Part shown: positions 36,885 to 47,430 of the stretch, piece by piece | Position numbering within the stretch: the first letter of the stretch is position 1 | Layout of the letters: every line of letters begins with the position of its first letter | Origin: [Eubacterium] yurii | Lineage (GTDB): Bacteria > Bacillota > Clostridia > Peptostreptococcales > Filifactoraceae | Assembly (NCBI GenBank): GCA_900167215.1 | Contig: FUZS01000003.1 | Span: forward strand, 1 to 64,000 | Direction: 5' to 3' | DNA: 64,000 bases | Notes under the pieces: model-generated | Told to the model about the DNA's origin: nothing | Database searches by the model: none | Seen by the model: only the letters and a program-made list of their open reading frames with translations | Translations under genes and position numbers: made by a program

Positions 36885-37810
36885 TGGAAAATATCAGAAA
36901 TCTAATCAACATTACAGATTTAACAGTAGATGAGATTAATGATTTGATAAAAGTTGCGGACGATATTGTTGCAAATCCTGTAAAATATCAGGATAGCTGT
37001 GCCCACAAGAAACTTGCTACATTATTTTTTGAACCAAGTACAAGGACAAGACTTAGTTTTGAAGCGGCAATGTTGGAACTTGGAGGCTCTGTTTTGGGGT
37101 TCTCATCAGCAAATTCAAGCTCTGCAGCAAAGGGGGAAAGCGTGAGTGACACCATTCAAACAGTTGGATGTTATGCTGATATAATTGCAATGCGACACCC
37201 TAAAGAAGGTGCACCTATAGTTGGAGCTCAAAGAACTACAGTACCTATAATAAATGCCGGAGATGGAGGACACTTCCATCCTACACAAACTCTTACAGAT
37301 TTACTCACTATAAAACGTAAGAAAAGCAGACTGTCAGATATGACAATAGGAGTGTGTGGAGATTTGAAGTTCGGACGTACTGTACACTCTCTTATAGAAG
37401 CTATGCTTAGATATGACAACATTAGCTTTGTCCTGATTTCACCTCACGAGTTACAAGTGCCTGATTATATAAAAGAGTCAATGAACAAAGCTGGAGTAAA
37501 ATGGAGTGAAGTTGAAAGTCTTGAAGAGGCAATGCCTACTTTGGATATATTGTATATGACAAGGGTACAAAAGGAGAGATTTTTCAATGAGGCTGATTAT
37601 ATAAGATTGAAAGACAGCTATATTCTTGATTTGGAAAAATTGGAAAATGCAAAAAAAGATTTGACTATAATGCATCCATTGCCAAGAGTAAATGAAATAT
37701 CTGTTGAGGTTGATAATGACGAGAGAGCTTCTTATTTTTTCCAAGCACTTTGCGGAAAACACATAAGAATGGCATTGATTTTATTTCTTCTTGGAATAAA
37801 AGCTCAATAG
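36884..37810 (+). CDS. pyrB: Aspartate carbamoyltransferase, catalytic subunit
   Basis: The committed step of the pathway: carbamoyl phosphate plus aspartate. The 308-residue subunit has the carbamoyl-phosphate site EPSTRTR (50-56), SSSAAKGES with the lysine reaching from the neighbouring chain, [11 protein letters not shown] and HPLPR. The paired pyrI shows that the enzyme is the allosteric class B type rather than the lone-PyrB type of Bacillus. Confidence 0.95.
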   Translation: MENIRNLINITDLTVDEINDLIKVADDIVANPVKYQDSCAHKKLATLFFEPSTRTRLSFEAAMLELGGSVLGFSSANSSSAAKGESVSDTIQTVGCYADIIAMRHPKEGAPIVGAQRTTVPIINAGDGGHFHPTQTLTDLLTIKRKKSRLSDMTIGVCGDLKFGRTVHSLIEAMLRYDNISFVLISPHELQVPDYIKESMNKAGVKWSEVESLEEAMPTLDILYMTRVQKERFFNEADYIRLKDSYILDLEKLENAKKDLTIMHPLPRVNEISVEVDNDERASYFFQALCGKHIRMALILFLLGIKAQ

Positions 37811-37857
37811 ATTAGTAAGTTTGAAAATGTTAGTATAACCGAAATAGGAGGGTTAAA

Positions 37858-38280
37858 ATGAACATTGACGGAGTAAATAACGGTATTGTGCTTGATCATA
37901 TAAGAGCCGGGGCAAGTATGAAGATATATAAACTGTTAGGACTTGAAAAGCTCACTTGTACTGTAGCAATAATCCAACATGTAGATAGTACGAAGTATGG
38001 AAAAAAGGACATAATAAAAATTGATGAGGACATACCCCTTGATTTTGATGTTTTGGGCTATATAGACAGCAACATAACCGTAAACAAAGTAAAGGATGGA
38101 AAACTTGAGAGCAAGGTTCACCTTTCACTACCTAAGATATTGAAAAATGTCATAACATGTAAAAATCCGAGATGTATAACATCAGTTGAGCAGGAGATAA
38201 CACAAACTTTCAGGTTAGTGGATGAAAATAAGAAAGCATATCGTTGTATATATTGTGATGCAGAGAGAACTGCAAAATAA
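37858..38280 (+). CDS. pyrI: Aspartate carbamoyltransferase, regulatory subunit
   Basis: PyrI binds nucleotide effectors (CTP, ATP) and holds the catalytic trimers together through a zinc site. The 140-residue protein has the zinc ligands Cys101, Cys106, Cys130 and Cys133 (CKNPRC and CIYC). Its N-terminal effector domain includes the IRAG segment. It ends the operon, followed by a strong terminator. Confidence 0.95.
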   Translation: MNIDGVNNGIVLDHIRAGASMKIYKLLGLEKLTCTVAIIQHVDSTKYGKKDIIKIDEDIPLDFDVLGYIDSNITVNKVKDGKLESKVHLSLPKILKNVITCKNPRCITSVEQEITQTFRLVDENKKAYRCIYCDAERTAK

Positions 38281-38307
38281 TAACTTTTGAAAAACTACAG
38301 TTTAAAT

Positions 38308-38356
38308 AAAATAAGGATTTTTAAAGCTAATAGCTTTGAAAGTCCTTATTTTAAAA
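38308..38356 (+). terminator. Rho-independent terminator of the pyr operon
   Basis: A 21 bp stem with two G-U pairs (38308-38328 with 38332-38352) has a three-base AAT loop; the 3' arm ends in TTATTTTAAAAT. Confidence 0.85.
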
Positions 38357-38400
38357 TAAAACATATTAAAAATTGATATTTATAGATAGATAATTCAGTG

Positions 38401-38520
38401 CTTATACTAAAAACCTATCAAAAAGCCTTGTAATTTTATTATAGCAAGATTATTGATAATCTGCGAAACAAATAATTTGCTAAAATAACAATCTTGGTAT
38501 TATAAATGGTGATTAGTATT
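38401..38520 (-). repeat. Dispersed ~120 bp hairpin element, copy C (inverted)
   Basis: Read on the minus strand it begins AATACTAATCACCATTTATA and ends GGTTTTTAGTATAAG, nearly identical to the ends of copy A, with length 120 against 121. The centre differs from A and B but again forms a long stem: 38434-38451 pairs with 38490-38507, matching at 15 of 18 positions around CAAGATT and AATCTTG. The gap it sits in (38357-38674) otherwise shows nothing but AT-rich sequence. Confidence 0.7.
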
Positions 38521-38674
38521 ACATAATTTTTATTGTAGTTTGTTTATATAAAAATAAAATTTATAAACTAAAATAAAGTAATTAGAATTATATAATACCG
38601 TAGAAGTAAATATAAATAATGTAAATCGAAATAAGACAAGTTTCAAAACAATAAAAAATATCTAAAAGATTTTT

Positions 38675-39706
38675 TTATGTTGTAATATTCTTTACATTCT
38701 TAATTACTATAGACAATGTTCCGTTTTCATCAGGGATAAATTGTATTTTGGAATCATCACCATAATAGTCTATCGGAACATTTATTTCTATTCCTGTCTC
38801 AGTTGTTATTTTTTGCCTTTGAAATTTGCTCTTTAAAACTCGGTTAGGGACAATAATAGACTCGGTTTTAGATATGCCTGATTTTTCAAGTGTAGATTCA
38901 TAAATGTTTTTAAGTTGCTCTGCATCATCAAAAGCATTTTCCATAACATAATCTACCCTTACGGTGCCATCATCAAGAACACAATCCTTGACAGCTTTTT
39001 TTATCTTAGCTTTCTTTTCTATATCATCTCCGATATATTTTTCTTCCAGATTTTTAGTTACCTTATTAAATACATCAAGTTTTTCTTTCTCTGAGCGTTC
39101 AGACTTTAAAATTAATATAACATCTTGAAGAATGAATAATTTTTCAGAATTTATCTCATATTTCTTATCTATAATAGCTATGTCAAGTGCAGGAAGATTT
39201 ATAATAAAACCTTCGTTGGCCTTACATTTATTACTTGTAAACAAGGAAGTCTTTTGAGAAATGGTTATATTATTAGTATCATTCAGTTTTTCAACATTTG
39301 ATACGAGCATAGTCTTATGATTGTATTTAAACATGGCAAGATAAGGTAGCGAATCCATTTCGAAAAGCGATACTATCATATTACCTGAGGCAACACCGAT
39401 ATTATCCTTTATAAGATTAAAATACTCGTTAATTATCTCCTTGCTTTTTTCTTTGAAAGAGGAAAGATTTTCTCTAATTTCAAGTATGTCTTTATAAGCC
39501 TTGCTACACATCTCTTCTTCTTCAATAAAGTAAGACCACTTCATATCTTGAGAACTTAGAAAGTTGTAAATTGTATTTTCTATAAATGAAAGAGAGGTAG
39601 AGTCATCTTGATCTATATAATAATTAGATATAATAGGAGAGTCATCATAAGAATTAAGCTCACAAATATAGGATGATATAAACTCCATTTTTGAAATTTC
39701 AAACAT
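38675..39706 (-). CDS. Nucleoid-associated protein, NdpA/YejK (NA37) family
   Basis: The 343-residue protein resembles the NA37 family of nucleoid-associated proteins over most of its length, for example EGFIINLPALDIAIIDKKYEIN in the middle and a C-terminal beta-rich domain. The E. coli member is enriched on the nucleoid, but its job is poorly known. It starts 10 bases after ilvE on the same strand, so the two are probably co-transcribed, though no functional link is evident. The match is by overall pattern rather than catalytic motifs. Confidence 0.65.
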   Translation of the reverse strand: MFEISKMEFISSYICELNSYDDSPIISNYYIDQDDSTSLSFIENTIYNFLSSQDMKWSYFIEEEEMCSKAYKDILEIRENLSSFKEKSKEIINEYFNLIKDNIGVASGNMIVSLFEMDSLPYLAMFKYNHKTMLVSNVEKLNDTNNITISQKTSLFTSNKCKANEGFIINLPALDIAIIDKKYEINSEKLFILQDVILILKSERSEKEKLDVFNKVTKNLEEKYIGDDIEKKAKIKKAVKDCVLDDGTVRVDYVMENAFDDAEQLKNIYESTLEKSGISKTESIIVPNRVLKSKFQRQKITTETGIEINVPIDYYGDDSKIQFIPDENGTLSIVIKNVKNITT

Positions 39707-39716
39707 TTTTAATCCT

Positions 39717-40787
39717 TTATATTACTTTTGTAGTCCAGTTGTATTTATCTTCTATTCTTCCCCATTGTATACCAGTTAGAGTATCATAAAGATGTTGAGA
39801 TATAGGACCTATTTTATTATTGTTTATTTTCATAACCTTATCTTTAAATTTCAATTCACCTACAGGGCTTATTACAGCAGCGGTTCCTGTGCCGAATACT
39901 TCTTTTAATCTATTATCATCATAAGCTTTTACTATTTCATCAATAGAGATTTTTCTTTGGCTTACCTTTTTACCCTCTTTTTGTAACAATTCTATCATTG
40001 ATCTTCTTGTTATTCCGTCTAAGATACTTCCTGACAGTTCAGGTGTAATTACCTCGTCATCTATTACAAAGAAAATATTCATTGCTCCAACTTCTTCAAT
40101 GTATTTTCTTTCCACTCCGTCAAGCCATAATACTTGGGAATAATCTATATCATGGGCATTTACTTGAGATTTTAGGCTTACAGCGTAGTTTCCGCCTGTT
40201 TTTGCCATACCCATTCCGCCTTTTACCGCACGAACATAATTATCCTCAACATAAATTTTAACAGGGTTAAGTCCTGAAGCATAGTATGAACCACTGGGAC
40301 TGCAAATAATAAAAAATCTATATAATTTGCCTGCATTTGCTCCAAGAGCAGGATCAATAGCTATTACAAAAGGTCTTATATAAAGACTTGAACCGGCAGT
40401 GTGAGGTACAAAATCTTTATCAATTTTTAACAATTTCTTAAGAGCTTCTAAGCAAAATTCTTCATCTAACTTAGGAATGCAAAGTCTTTCATTAGATATA
40501 TTAAGTCTTTTAAAATTAAGCTCAGGTCTGAATAACAATATTTCATCATTAGAAGTTCTATAGGCTTTAAGACCTTCAAAAGTAGTTTGACCATAGTGAA
40601 AACAAGTAGTAGAAGGATAAAATTCCATTGGTCCGTATGGAATAATCATTGGATCATGCCATTTTTTTTCTTCATTATAGTCCATTACAAACATATGGTC
40701 AGAAAAGATTTTTCCAAATCCAAGTGTAGACTCATCTTGCGGAAGCTTTGAAGGCTTTTCCTTAAGTTGTATTTTAATTTCTTTCAT
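39717..40787 (-). CDS. ilvE: Branched-chain amino acid aminotransferase
   Basis: This PLP enzyme exchanges amino groups between leucine, isoleucine or valine and 2-oxoglutarate. At 356 residues it belongs to the longer eukaryote-like BCAT II group also found in Firmicutes. The PLP lysine lies in the AKTGGNY segment; FHYGQTTFEGLKAYR and GTGTAAVISPV are other conserved regions. I start at ATG 40787, nine bases after AAGGAG. The ATG at 40796 touches that site and is unlikely. In a fermenter it could work in breakdown as well as synthesis. Confidence 0.93.
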   Translation of the reverse strand: MKEIKIQLKEKPSKLPQDESTLGFGKIFSDHMFVMDYNEEKKWHDPMIIPYGPMEFYPSTTCFHYGQTTFEGLKAYRTSNDEILLFRPELNFKRLNISNERLCIPKLDEEFCLEALKKLLKIDKDFVPHTAGSSLYIRPFVIAIDPALGANAGKLYRFFIICSPSGSYYASGLNPVKIYVEDNYVRAVKGGMGMAKTGGNYAVSLKSQVNAHDIDYSQVLWLDGVERKYIEEVGAMNIFFVIDDEVITPELSGSILDGITRRSMIELLQKEGKKVSQRKISIDEIVKAYDDNRLKEVFGTGTAAVISPVGELKFKDKVMKINNNKIGPISQHLYDTLTGIQWGRIEDKYNWTTKVI

Positions 40788-41116
40788 AAAAAGCATCTCC
40801 TTATTATAATTATAAAAACATTAGTGTACATAATTATAGACATGAACCTGTCCTAAAAAAATACCTAATATTTTGCACATATTTTCAGTATTTGAGTGGT
40901 TAGTATACTACTTTATTAAAAAAAATTCAATAAAAATCAAATAATATTTTATCTTTTAAATAAAAAATATTTGAGCAATTGATAGAAATAAAATTTTTTT
41001 TATGTTATAATAATTTGAACAAATTTTGGAAAAAATATTATTATTTTTATATATAGTAATGGCATACCGTTTTTATTTCAAAATTTTCAAATTTACTTTT
41101 TTGGAGGAGTATTTAA
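40788..41116. other. Divergent intergenic region between ilvE and prs
   Basis: The region is very AT-rich. It holds the ribosome site of ilvE, a partial CodY-like half site ATTTTCAG near 40882 and the -10 element of prs. I see no riboswitch or repeat copy; an isolated GGTTAGTATACT at about 40899 only recalls one end of the dispersed element. Confidence 0.5.
41003..41011 (+). promoter_or_regulatory. Extended -10 promoter element of prs
   Basis: TGTTATAAT matches the extended -10 consensus, as at pcrA. No good -35 at the right distance is visible. The 5' leader would be about 100 bases. Confidence 0.5.
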
Positions 41117-42076
41117 ATGAATACCAGTGGTAGTGAGATTAAGTTATTTTCGGGTAATTCAAATTTCAAACTTGCCAAAGACATTGCCGAAAGTCTCGGA
41201 GTGGAATTGGGGAGTTGTGAAATCAAAAAATTCAGTGATGGGGAGATATCTGTAAACTTCCCTGAATCTGTTAGAGGAAAGGATATATACATTATCCAGC
41301 CGACATCTTCGCCCGTAGATACAAATCTGATGGAATTATTGATAATGATTGATGCCCTAAAGCGTGCGTCTGCCGGAAGGATTAATGCAGTTATTCCTTA
41401 TTATGGATATGCAAGACAAGACAGGAAGGCAAAATCAAGGGATCCTATTACAGCAAAACTCGTAGCAAATTTAATAACGGTAGCAGGTGCTGATAGATTG
41501 GTTTCTATGGATTTGCATGCACCTCAGATACAAGGATATTTTGATATTCCTGTAGATCATCTTTTGGGAGGCCCCATACTTGCTAACGCTTATAAAAAAG
41601 AATTCTATGGAAGAGATGATGTAGTGGTTGTTTCTCCAGATTTGGGAAGTGTAACGAGAGCAAGAAACTTTGCTGATAAGCTTGATGTTCCTATTGCAAT
41701 AATAGATAAAAGAAGACCAAAGGCAAATGTATCGGAAGTATTAAACATAATAGGAGATATAAAAGGAAAGACTGCAATAATTGTTGATGATATGATAGAT
41801 ACAGCAGGAACTTTGACAAACGGTGCATCAGCTTTGATTGAACTTGGGGCGAAAGAAGTATATGCATGTTGTACTCATGCTGTATTATCAGGAGAAGCAA
41901 TAGAAAGAATACAAAATTCTCCTATAAAGGAAGTTTTGACATTGGATACCATAGCAATACCTGAAGAAAAAATGATAGATAAGATAAAAATAGAAAGTGT
42001 TGCTCCTATATTTGCACAGGCTATAAACAGAATATTTACAAACAAACCTATAAGTGCAATATTCCCGTCAAATTAA
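41117..42076 (+). CDS. prs: Ribose-phosphate pyrophosphokinase
   Basis: Prs makes PRPP from ribose-5-phosphate and ATP for nucleotide, histidine and tryptophan synthesis. The 319-residue protein is a class I enzyme with [12 protein letters not shown] for ATP binding, [13 protein letters not shown] (catalytic His, metal), the flexible loop DKRRPK and the PRPP motif [20 protein letters not shown] precedes the start. It precedes pth, with an intervening hairpin. Confidence 0.96.
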   Translation: MNTSGSEIKLFSGNSNFKLAKDIAESLGVELGSCEIKKFSDGEISVNFPESVRGKDIYIIQPTSSPVDTNLMELLIMIDALKRASAGRINAVIPYYGYARQDRKAKSRDPITAKLVANLITVAGADRLVSMDLHAPQIQGYFDIPVDHLLGGPILANAYKKEFYGRDDVVVVSPDLGSVTRARNFADKLDVPIAIIDKRRPKANVSEVLNIIGDIKGKTAIIVDDMIDTAGTLTNGASALIELGAKEVYACCTHAVLSGEAIERIQNSPIKEVLTLDTIAIPEEKMIDKIKIESVAPIFAQAINRIFTNKPISAIFPSN

Positions 42077-42109
42077 TTACTTAAAAATATAAACTAAATA
42101 TAAATAATG

Positions 42110-42145
42110 CTATAAGGTAGCTTGTCTCAGGCTACCTTATAGGTG
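42110..42145 (+). terminator. Hairpin after prs (possible terminator)
   Basis: Perfect 12 bp arms CTATAAGGTAGC (42110-42121) and GCTACCTTATAG (42131-42142) are followed by GTGTTTGAGG, a poor T-run. Termination is likely partial, so pth and mfd could be reached by read-through. Confidence 0.6.
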
Positions 42146-42165
42146 TTTGAGGAAAAAGAGGGATA

Positions 42166-42729
42166 ATGTATATAATAGTTGGATTAGGAAATCCCGGTAC
42201 AAAATATCAAAATACTAAACATAATGTAGGATTTATGTGTTTAGATTTATTATCTGAAAAATTAAATATAAAGACTGATAAAATTAAATTCAATGCTTTA
42301 ATAGGGGAAGGTAACTATAAAGGAGAAAAAGTAATATTGGTAAAACCTCAGACCTTTATGAATTTAAGTGGTCGAGCAGTAAACCAGATAATGAATTTTT
42401 ACAAAGCGGACAGACAGAATCTCTTTGTACTTTATGATGACATAGATATTGATATAGGAAAACTAAGAATCAGAAAAAAAGGAAGTTCAGGTACTCATAA
42501 CGGTATGAAAAATATCATATATTTGCTTGGCTACGATGACTTTCCAAGATTTAGAATAGGAGTATCCAAACCTCCTTCATATATGGACTTGGCAAGTTAT
42601 GTCTTGTCGAAGTTTACAGATGAAGAAGTTAAAAAACTGATTCCAATACTTAATGATACTGTAGATGCTTGTCTTTATGCCATAGAAACCGATGTTGATA
42701 AATCAATGAATAAATATAATGTGAAATAA
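42166..42729 (+). CDS. pth: Peptidyl-tRNA hydrolase
   Basis: Pth frees tRNA from peptidyl-tRNAs released by stalled ribosomes. The 187-residue protein keeps the active-site residues Asn9, His19 (NTKHNVGF) and Asp92 (LYDDIDID), one position earlier than in E. coli. KPQTFMNLSG and the SSGTHNGMKN region bind the tRNA. mfd follows after 12 bases; the pth-mfd pair is widely conserved in Firmicutes. Confidence 0.96.
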   Translation: MYIIVGLGNPGTKYQNTKHNVGFMCLDLLSEKLNIKTDKIKFNALIGEGNYKGEKVILVKPQTFMNLSGRAVNQIMNFYKADRQNLFVLYDDIDIDIGKLRIRKKGSSGTHNGMKNIIYLLGYDDFPRFRIGVSKPPSYMDLASYVLSKFTDEEVKKLIPILNDTVDACLYAIETDVDKSMNKYNVK

Positions 42730-42741
42730 AGGGGGACTGCA

Positions 42742-45700
42742 TTGGAAAAAATATTGGATTATTTATCCGCAAAAGAAGAATTTTCTCAAATTAATAGTAT
42801 TATATCCAATAGGCATACACCATTATTAATAAATGGTATTTCTACTGATTCTACAGCTTTCTTATTAAATTATATTCACAAGACCCAAGAAAAAAATGTG
42901 GTATTTATAACTCCAAGTGATATTTCATCTCAAGATATTTATAGGGAACTGAAAAAATATTCAGAAAAAGTCCTAATATTGCAAAGTGATGAGCTAAAGT
43001 TTTATCAGATAGATGCAAGTAATAGGCAAAACGAGTTTTCAAGAATACGTGTATTGAGAAAGGTATACGAAAAGGATTATGATTTTCTTATACTTACACT
43101 TTCGTCATGTGTAAGAAGATATATGCCTAAGAAATACTATGAAGAAAACTTTATTGACATAAGCCTATCTTCAAAGTTTGATTTTAAAGAACTATCTGAA
43201 AAGTTAATAAATCTTGGATATGAAAGAGTTAAGAAAGTTGAGGGGGTAGGGCAATTTTCACTTAGAGGTTTTATATTGGATGTATTTACACCTGACAATT
43301 CCAGTCCTGTAAGAATAGAGTTTTTTGATAATGAAGTTGACTCAATACGAATTTTTGATCTTTACACTCAAATATCTACGAGTAAAGTTAAAAATATAAG
43401 AATTATTCATGCTAGAGAATATTTATATCCTAAAAATGTAAAAAATATAGTAGATACAATCTCTAAACAGATAACAACTGATACCAATGATGATATTAGA
43501 TATGATATAGAAAAGATACAGAATAATTCTTATTTTAAAGGATTGGAAAAATATGTGAATTTTCTTTACCCTAATGAAGATACAAGCATATTTGATATAA
43601 TCTCTGAAGATATAAATTTAGTTTTTAGCGAACCTAACAGGTTTTTTGAAAAGTGTGATAATATTTTTTATGAGTTTTATGAAAATTATAAAACAGCTTT
43701 CAAAAGAGGATTTGCTTTAAAAGGTCAAGACAGTATATTTTTTGACAGAGAAGAGATATTATCTCATATTTCAAAACACAATATCATTCTTACTTCTCAG
43801 TTTATTACTAATGTAAAAAAAATAAAACCTATATCAATAGCTAATATCGAAGTAACACCTTCTCCAAAATATAGGGGAGATGTTGAAAATCTCATTTTAG
43901 ATTTGAAAAATTATCAAAGTAAAGATTTTAGAGTAGTACTATGTATTAATGATGAAATTACTATAAAAAAACTCTTATCTGAATTTAAAGAAAATGAAGT
44001 GATAGTTAAGTATATAGATAAAAATGAAGATATTGATATAAGCTCATGCAATATATTTCTAATAAAAGATGGGATAAGTCAAGGACTTATTTTCAGAAAT
44101 GATAAATTTGCTTTGATAACGGAAAATGACATATTTTTCAGAATATCTAAAATTAATTCTTCAAGAAAAGTAAAATCAAAGGTAAAAACTGAAAAAATAA
44201 ACAGTTTCATAGAATTAAAAATTGGAGATATAGTTGTACATGAAGTTTATGGAATAGGAAAATTTTTAGGTATAGAACAAAAAGAAAATAACTCTGTAAA
44301 AAAAGACTATATCAAAATATCTTATAAAGATGGAGATACCATATATGTACCTATATCGCAGATGGATAAGGTGCAAAGATATATAGGTAATGCGTCAGAC
44401 AAAGTGTCTCTAACAAAATTAGGCTCAAGCCAGTGGAAGAAACAAAAAGCAAAAGCTAAAAAAGCTGTTGAAGAAATTGCTAAATACCTTGTTGAATTAT
44501 ATGCTCAAAGAGAAAATCAAAAGGGGCATGCTTTTTCAAAAGATACGGTATGGCAAAGAGAGTTTGAGTCTCTATTTGCATTTGAGGAAACTCAAGATCA
44601 GCTTAGATCCATTAAAGAAGTTAAAAGGGATATGGAAAGCATAAAACCTATGGACAGATTACTTTGCGGTGATGTAGGATATGGAAAAACTGAAGTTGCA
44701 ATAAGGGGTATATTTAAGGCTTGTATGGATTCCAAACAGGTAGCTTTTTTAGTACCTACAACAATACTTGCTCAACAACATTATAAGACTATATCAGAAA
44801 GATTCGAAAATTTTCCTCTTAAGGTAGAAGTATTAAGCAGATTTAAAACGAAAAAAGAGCAAAATCAGATAATAGAAAAATTAAAACTTGGTGAAGTGGA
44901 TGTCATAATTGGGACTCATAGAATATTATCAAAAGATGTTGTTTTTAAAGATTTAGGACTACTTGTCATTGACGAAGAACAAAGATTTGGAGTAAAAGAC
45001 AAGGAAAAAATAAAAAGACTTAAGACCAACATAGATGTTCTTACTCTTACTGCTACACCAATTCCAAGGACGCTTAATATGTCATTATCAGGAATAAGAG
45101 ATATGTCAGTTTTGGAAGAACCTCCTAATGACAGATTATCGGTAATAACATACGTTACTGAAGCCAGAGAAGGAATAATAATGGATGCTATAGAAAGAGA
45201 GATATCCAGAGGCGGTCAGGTATTTTTTGTCTATAATTCTGTTGAAGATATAGATAAGATGAGCTCCAATATCAAAAAACTTGTCCCAAATGTCAGATTG
45301 GCAGTGGCTCATGGACAGATGCAAGCAACTGTACTTGAAGATATAATGATGGATTATCTTGAAAAAAAATACGATTTATTATTATGTACTACAATAATAG
45401 AAACAGGAATGGATATTTCTAATGCAAATACCATAATTGTGTATAATGCGGATAAGATGGGCTTATCTCAGCTTTATCAGCTAAGAGGTAGAGTAGGTCG
45501 TTCTTCAAGGCAGGCATATGCTTATTTAATGTATGAAAAAGATAAGGTTCTAACAGAGATTGCTCAAAAAAGACTCAAAGCTATAAAAGATTTTACCGAG
45601 TTTGGTAGTGGATTCAAAGTAGCTATGATGGACTTAGAGCTTAGAGGTTCAGGTAACTTACTTGGAGAGACTCAAAGCGGCCATATAGAAGAAGTAGGTT

Positions 45701-46128
45701 ATGATCTATATATAAAGATGCTAAACGAAAGTTTTAATAAATTAAAAGGGAATACACAAGATGAAAAAGTAATGACAGAAGTGTATATAACCGTAAATGC
45801 ATATATACCGGATACTTATATAGATGATGAGATGCAAAAGATGGAAATATATAAGAAGATTGCTTCAATATCAAGTGAAGAAGATTATTTTGAAGTTCAA
45901 GCTGAGATTGAAGACAGATTTTCAGATATACCTCCGCAAGTTGAAAATCTCTTAAAAATAGCTACTATAAGAAGTTATGGAGAAAAGATAGGAATTGAAA
46001 AAATTACTCAAAAAAATAAAGTTGTAGTTTACGAAAGCACTAAAGATAAGATAACACAAACTTTAAGAACAAAAGATGAAAATAGTATTTTAAGTGAAAT
46101 TATAGATTTTATGAAAAAAATTGCTTAA
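42742..46128 (+). CDS. mfd: Transcription-repair coupling factor
   Basis: Mfd removes RNA polymerase stalled at DNA damage and recruits UvrA. The 1128-residue protein has UvrB-like N-terminal domains (up to about 380), the CarD-like RNA polymerase interaction domain (about 490-560, IGDIVVHEVYGIGKF) and the superfamily 2 translocase. Motor motifs include Walker A GDVGYGKTE (about 643-651), DEEQRFG, TATPIPRTL, and QLRGRVGRS. The C-terminal TRCF domain follows from about 970. The start is TTG 42742, nine bases after a GGGGG site. Confidence 0.96.
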   Translation: MEKILDYLSAKEEFSQINSIISNRHTPLLINGISTDSTAFLLNYIHKTQEKNVVFITPSDISSQDIYRELKKYSEKVLILQSDELKFYQIDASNRQNEFSRIRVLRKVYEKDYDFLILTLSSCVRRYMPKKYYEENFIDISLSSKFDFKELSEKLINLGYERVKKVEGVGQFSLRGFILDVFTPDNSSPVRIEFFDNEVDSIRIFDLYTQISTSKVKNIRIIHAREYLYPKNVKNIVDTISKQITTDTNDDIRYDIEKIQNNSYFKGLEKYVNFLYPNEDTSIFDIISEDINLVFSEPNRFFEKCDNIFYEFYENYKTAFKRGFALKGQDSIFFDREEILSHISKHNIILTSQFITNVKKIKPISIANIEVTPSPKYRGDVENLILDLKNYQSKDFRVVLCINDEITIKKLLSEFKENEVIVKYIDKNEDIDISSCNIFLIKDGISQGLIFRNDKFALITENDIFFRISKINSSRKVKSKVKTEKINSFIELKIGDIVVHEVYGIGKFLGIEQKENNSVKKDYIKISYKDGDTIYVPISQMDKVQRYIGNASDKVSLTKLGSSQWKKQKAKAKKAVEEIAKYLVELYAQRENQKGHAFSKDTVWQREFESLFAFEETQDQLRSIKEVKRDMESIKPMDRLLCGDVGYGKTEVAIRGIFKACMDSKQVAFLVPTTILAQQHYKTISERFENFPLKVEVLSRFKTKKEQNQIIEKLKLGEVDVIIGTHRILSKDVVFKDLGLLVIDEEQRFGVKDKEKIKRLKTNIDVLTLTATPIPRTLNMSLSGIRDMSVLEEPPNDRLSVITYVTEAREGIIMDAIEREISRGGQVFFVYNSVEDIDKMSSNIKKLVPNVRLAVAHGQMQATVLEDIMMDYLEKKYDLLLCTTIIETGMDISNANTIIVYNADKMGLSQLYQLRGRVGRSSRQAYAYLMYEKDKVLTEIAQKRLKAIKDFTEFGSGFKVAMMDLELRGSGNLLGETQSGHIEEVGYDLYIKMLNESFNKLKGNTQDEKVMTEVYITVNAYIPDTYIDDEMQKMEIYKKIASISSEEDYFEVQAEIEDRFSDIPPQVENLLKIATIRSYGEKIGIEKITQKNKVVVYESTKDKITQTLRTKDENSILSEIIDFMKKIA

Positions 46129-46280
46129 ATTTTACTAATTAAAGTTTAATTAAGTTAAATATTGTAGTATAATTAGTGATAAGAACTTTTAGTGATTATA
46201 ATCGGCTCATTTAAAAGGAGTTTATTATTTTTTAGACATTAATATACTAATATTTATAAAAATGAAATGGAGATAGTTTA

Positions 46281-47426
46281 ATGAAAAAATATTTAAAATT
46301 TATAGGAGTAGGCTTATTGTCTTTTACCCTTTTGGTAGGTTGTTCTGATAAGAGTACTAAGACTTTAGCAAGCATTGATGATCAGAAAATAACATATGGT
46401 GACTTTATAAAGGAAATGGCCATGTATAAATTACAGTTAGACTCTATGGTTCAAGATTCCAATTTTTGGCAACAAAAGGTTACTGCAGATCAAAGTGTTT
46501 CCGGTAAAGAGGTTACAAGAATTGAAGATTTTAAGGATCAGCTGTTAGAAAGTATGGTTGAAGACAAGATTATATCTAAAGAGGTAAAAAATCTTGCTCT
46601 AAAGGTTGATGATGCGGCAATAGATGCAAATGTACAACAATATACTCAATCAATCAATTCAGCACCTGCTGTAAAAAAATACTTTACAGACAATAAATTA
46701 GATACAAATTTTATAAAAGTAATGTCAACAAAAGATTTGGTTAAAGCCGCACTTGAAAAAGATTTTACTGATAAAAATCAGGTAACACAAGCTGAAATAG
46801 ACGCATATTATGATAAAAATAAAGAAGAATTCAGTAGTGATCAGATAAGAGCATCTCATATATTGATAAAAACAGTAAATAATGATCTAAGTGATATGCC
46901 TAAAGATAAGGTTGAGGCTGCTAAAAAACAAATTGATGAGATTTATGAAAGAGCTGTTGCCGGTGAAGACTTTGCTGAACTTGCAAAACAATATGGGCAA
47001 GACGGCACAAAAGATAAAGGTGGAGATTTAGGTTATTTTTCAAAAGGGGATATGGTAAAAGAGTTTTCTGATGCAGCTTTTTCTCTTAATGTTGGAGAAA
47101 TTTCAAAGCCTATAAAGACACAGTTTGGTTATCATATAATAAAACTAACAGATAAAAAAACTGGAAATGTTGATGTTGCTCAGGCAAAAGAATATGTGAA
47201 AAGTCTACTTCAAAAAAATAAGTTTAATGATTATATTAAAGAATTAAAAGAAAAAGCAAAAATCACTGTTGAAAAGGATCTTTTAAAAGATGCTGAGAAA
47301 GATATTGTTCCTTATGATACAAAGACGGCAGAGCAAACTAAAAAATCTAGTAATACAAATGATAAAACAAATCAAGATGGAGCAACTGACGAGAAAAAAA
47401 CAGAAAGCGAAACAACTACAAAATAG
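46281..47426 (+). CDS. prsA: PrsA-like peptidyl-prolyl isomerase lipoprotein
   Basis: The 381-residue protein is a lipoprotein with signal peptide and lipobox LLVGC (Cys21). A parvulin (PpiC) domain spans about 188-290, beginning IRASHILI, with GGDLGYFSKGDM and FGYHIIKL typical. The N-terminal part resembles SurA/PrsA chaperone helices. The C-terminus (about 345-381) is a low-complexity tail rich in K, T, N and E. PrsA folds secreted proteins outside the membrane. mfd followed by a PrsA/SurA-type gene is frequent in clostridia. Confidence 0.9.
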   Translation: MKKYLKFIGVGLLSFTLLVGCSDKSTKTLASIDDQKITYGDFIKEMAMYKLQLDSMVQDSNFWQQKVTADQSVSGKEVTRIEDFKDQLLESMVEDKIISKEVKNLALKVDDAAIDANVQQYTQSINSAPAVKKYFTDNKLDTNFIKVMSTKDLVKAALEKDFTDKNQVTQAEIDAYYDKNKEEFSSDQIRASHILIKTVNNDLSDMPKDKVEAAKKQIDEIYERAVAGEDFAELAKQYGQDGTKDKGGDLGYFSKGDMVKEFSDAAFSLNVGEISKPIKTQFGYHIIKLTDKKTGNVDVAQAKEYVKSLLQKNKFNDYIKELKEKAKITVEKDLLKDAEKDIVPYDTKTAEQTKKSSNTNDKTNQDGATDEKKTESETTTK

Positions 47427-47430
47427 TTTA

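Noticed and set aside
40870-40900. CodY box in the ilvE upstream region
   Set aside because: Only the half site ATTTTCAG fits; the full 15-base consensus has about five mismatches.
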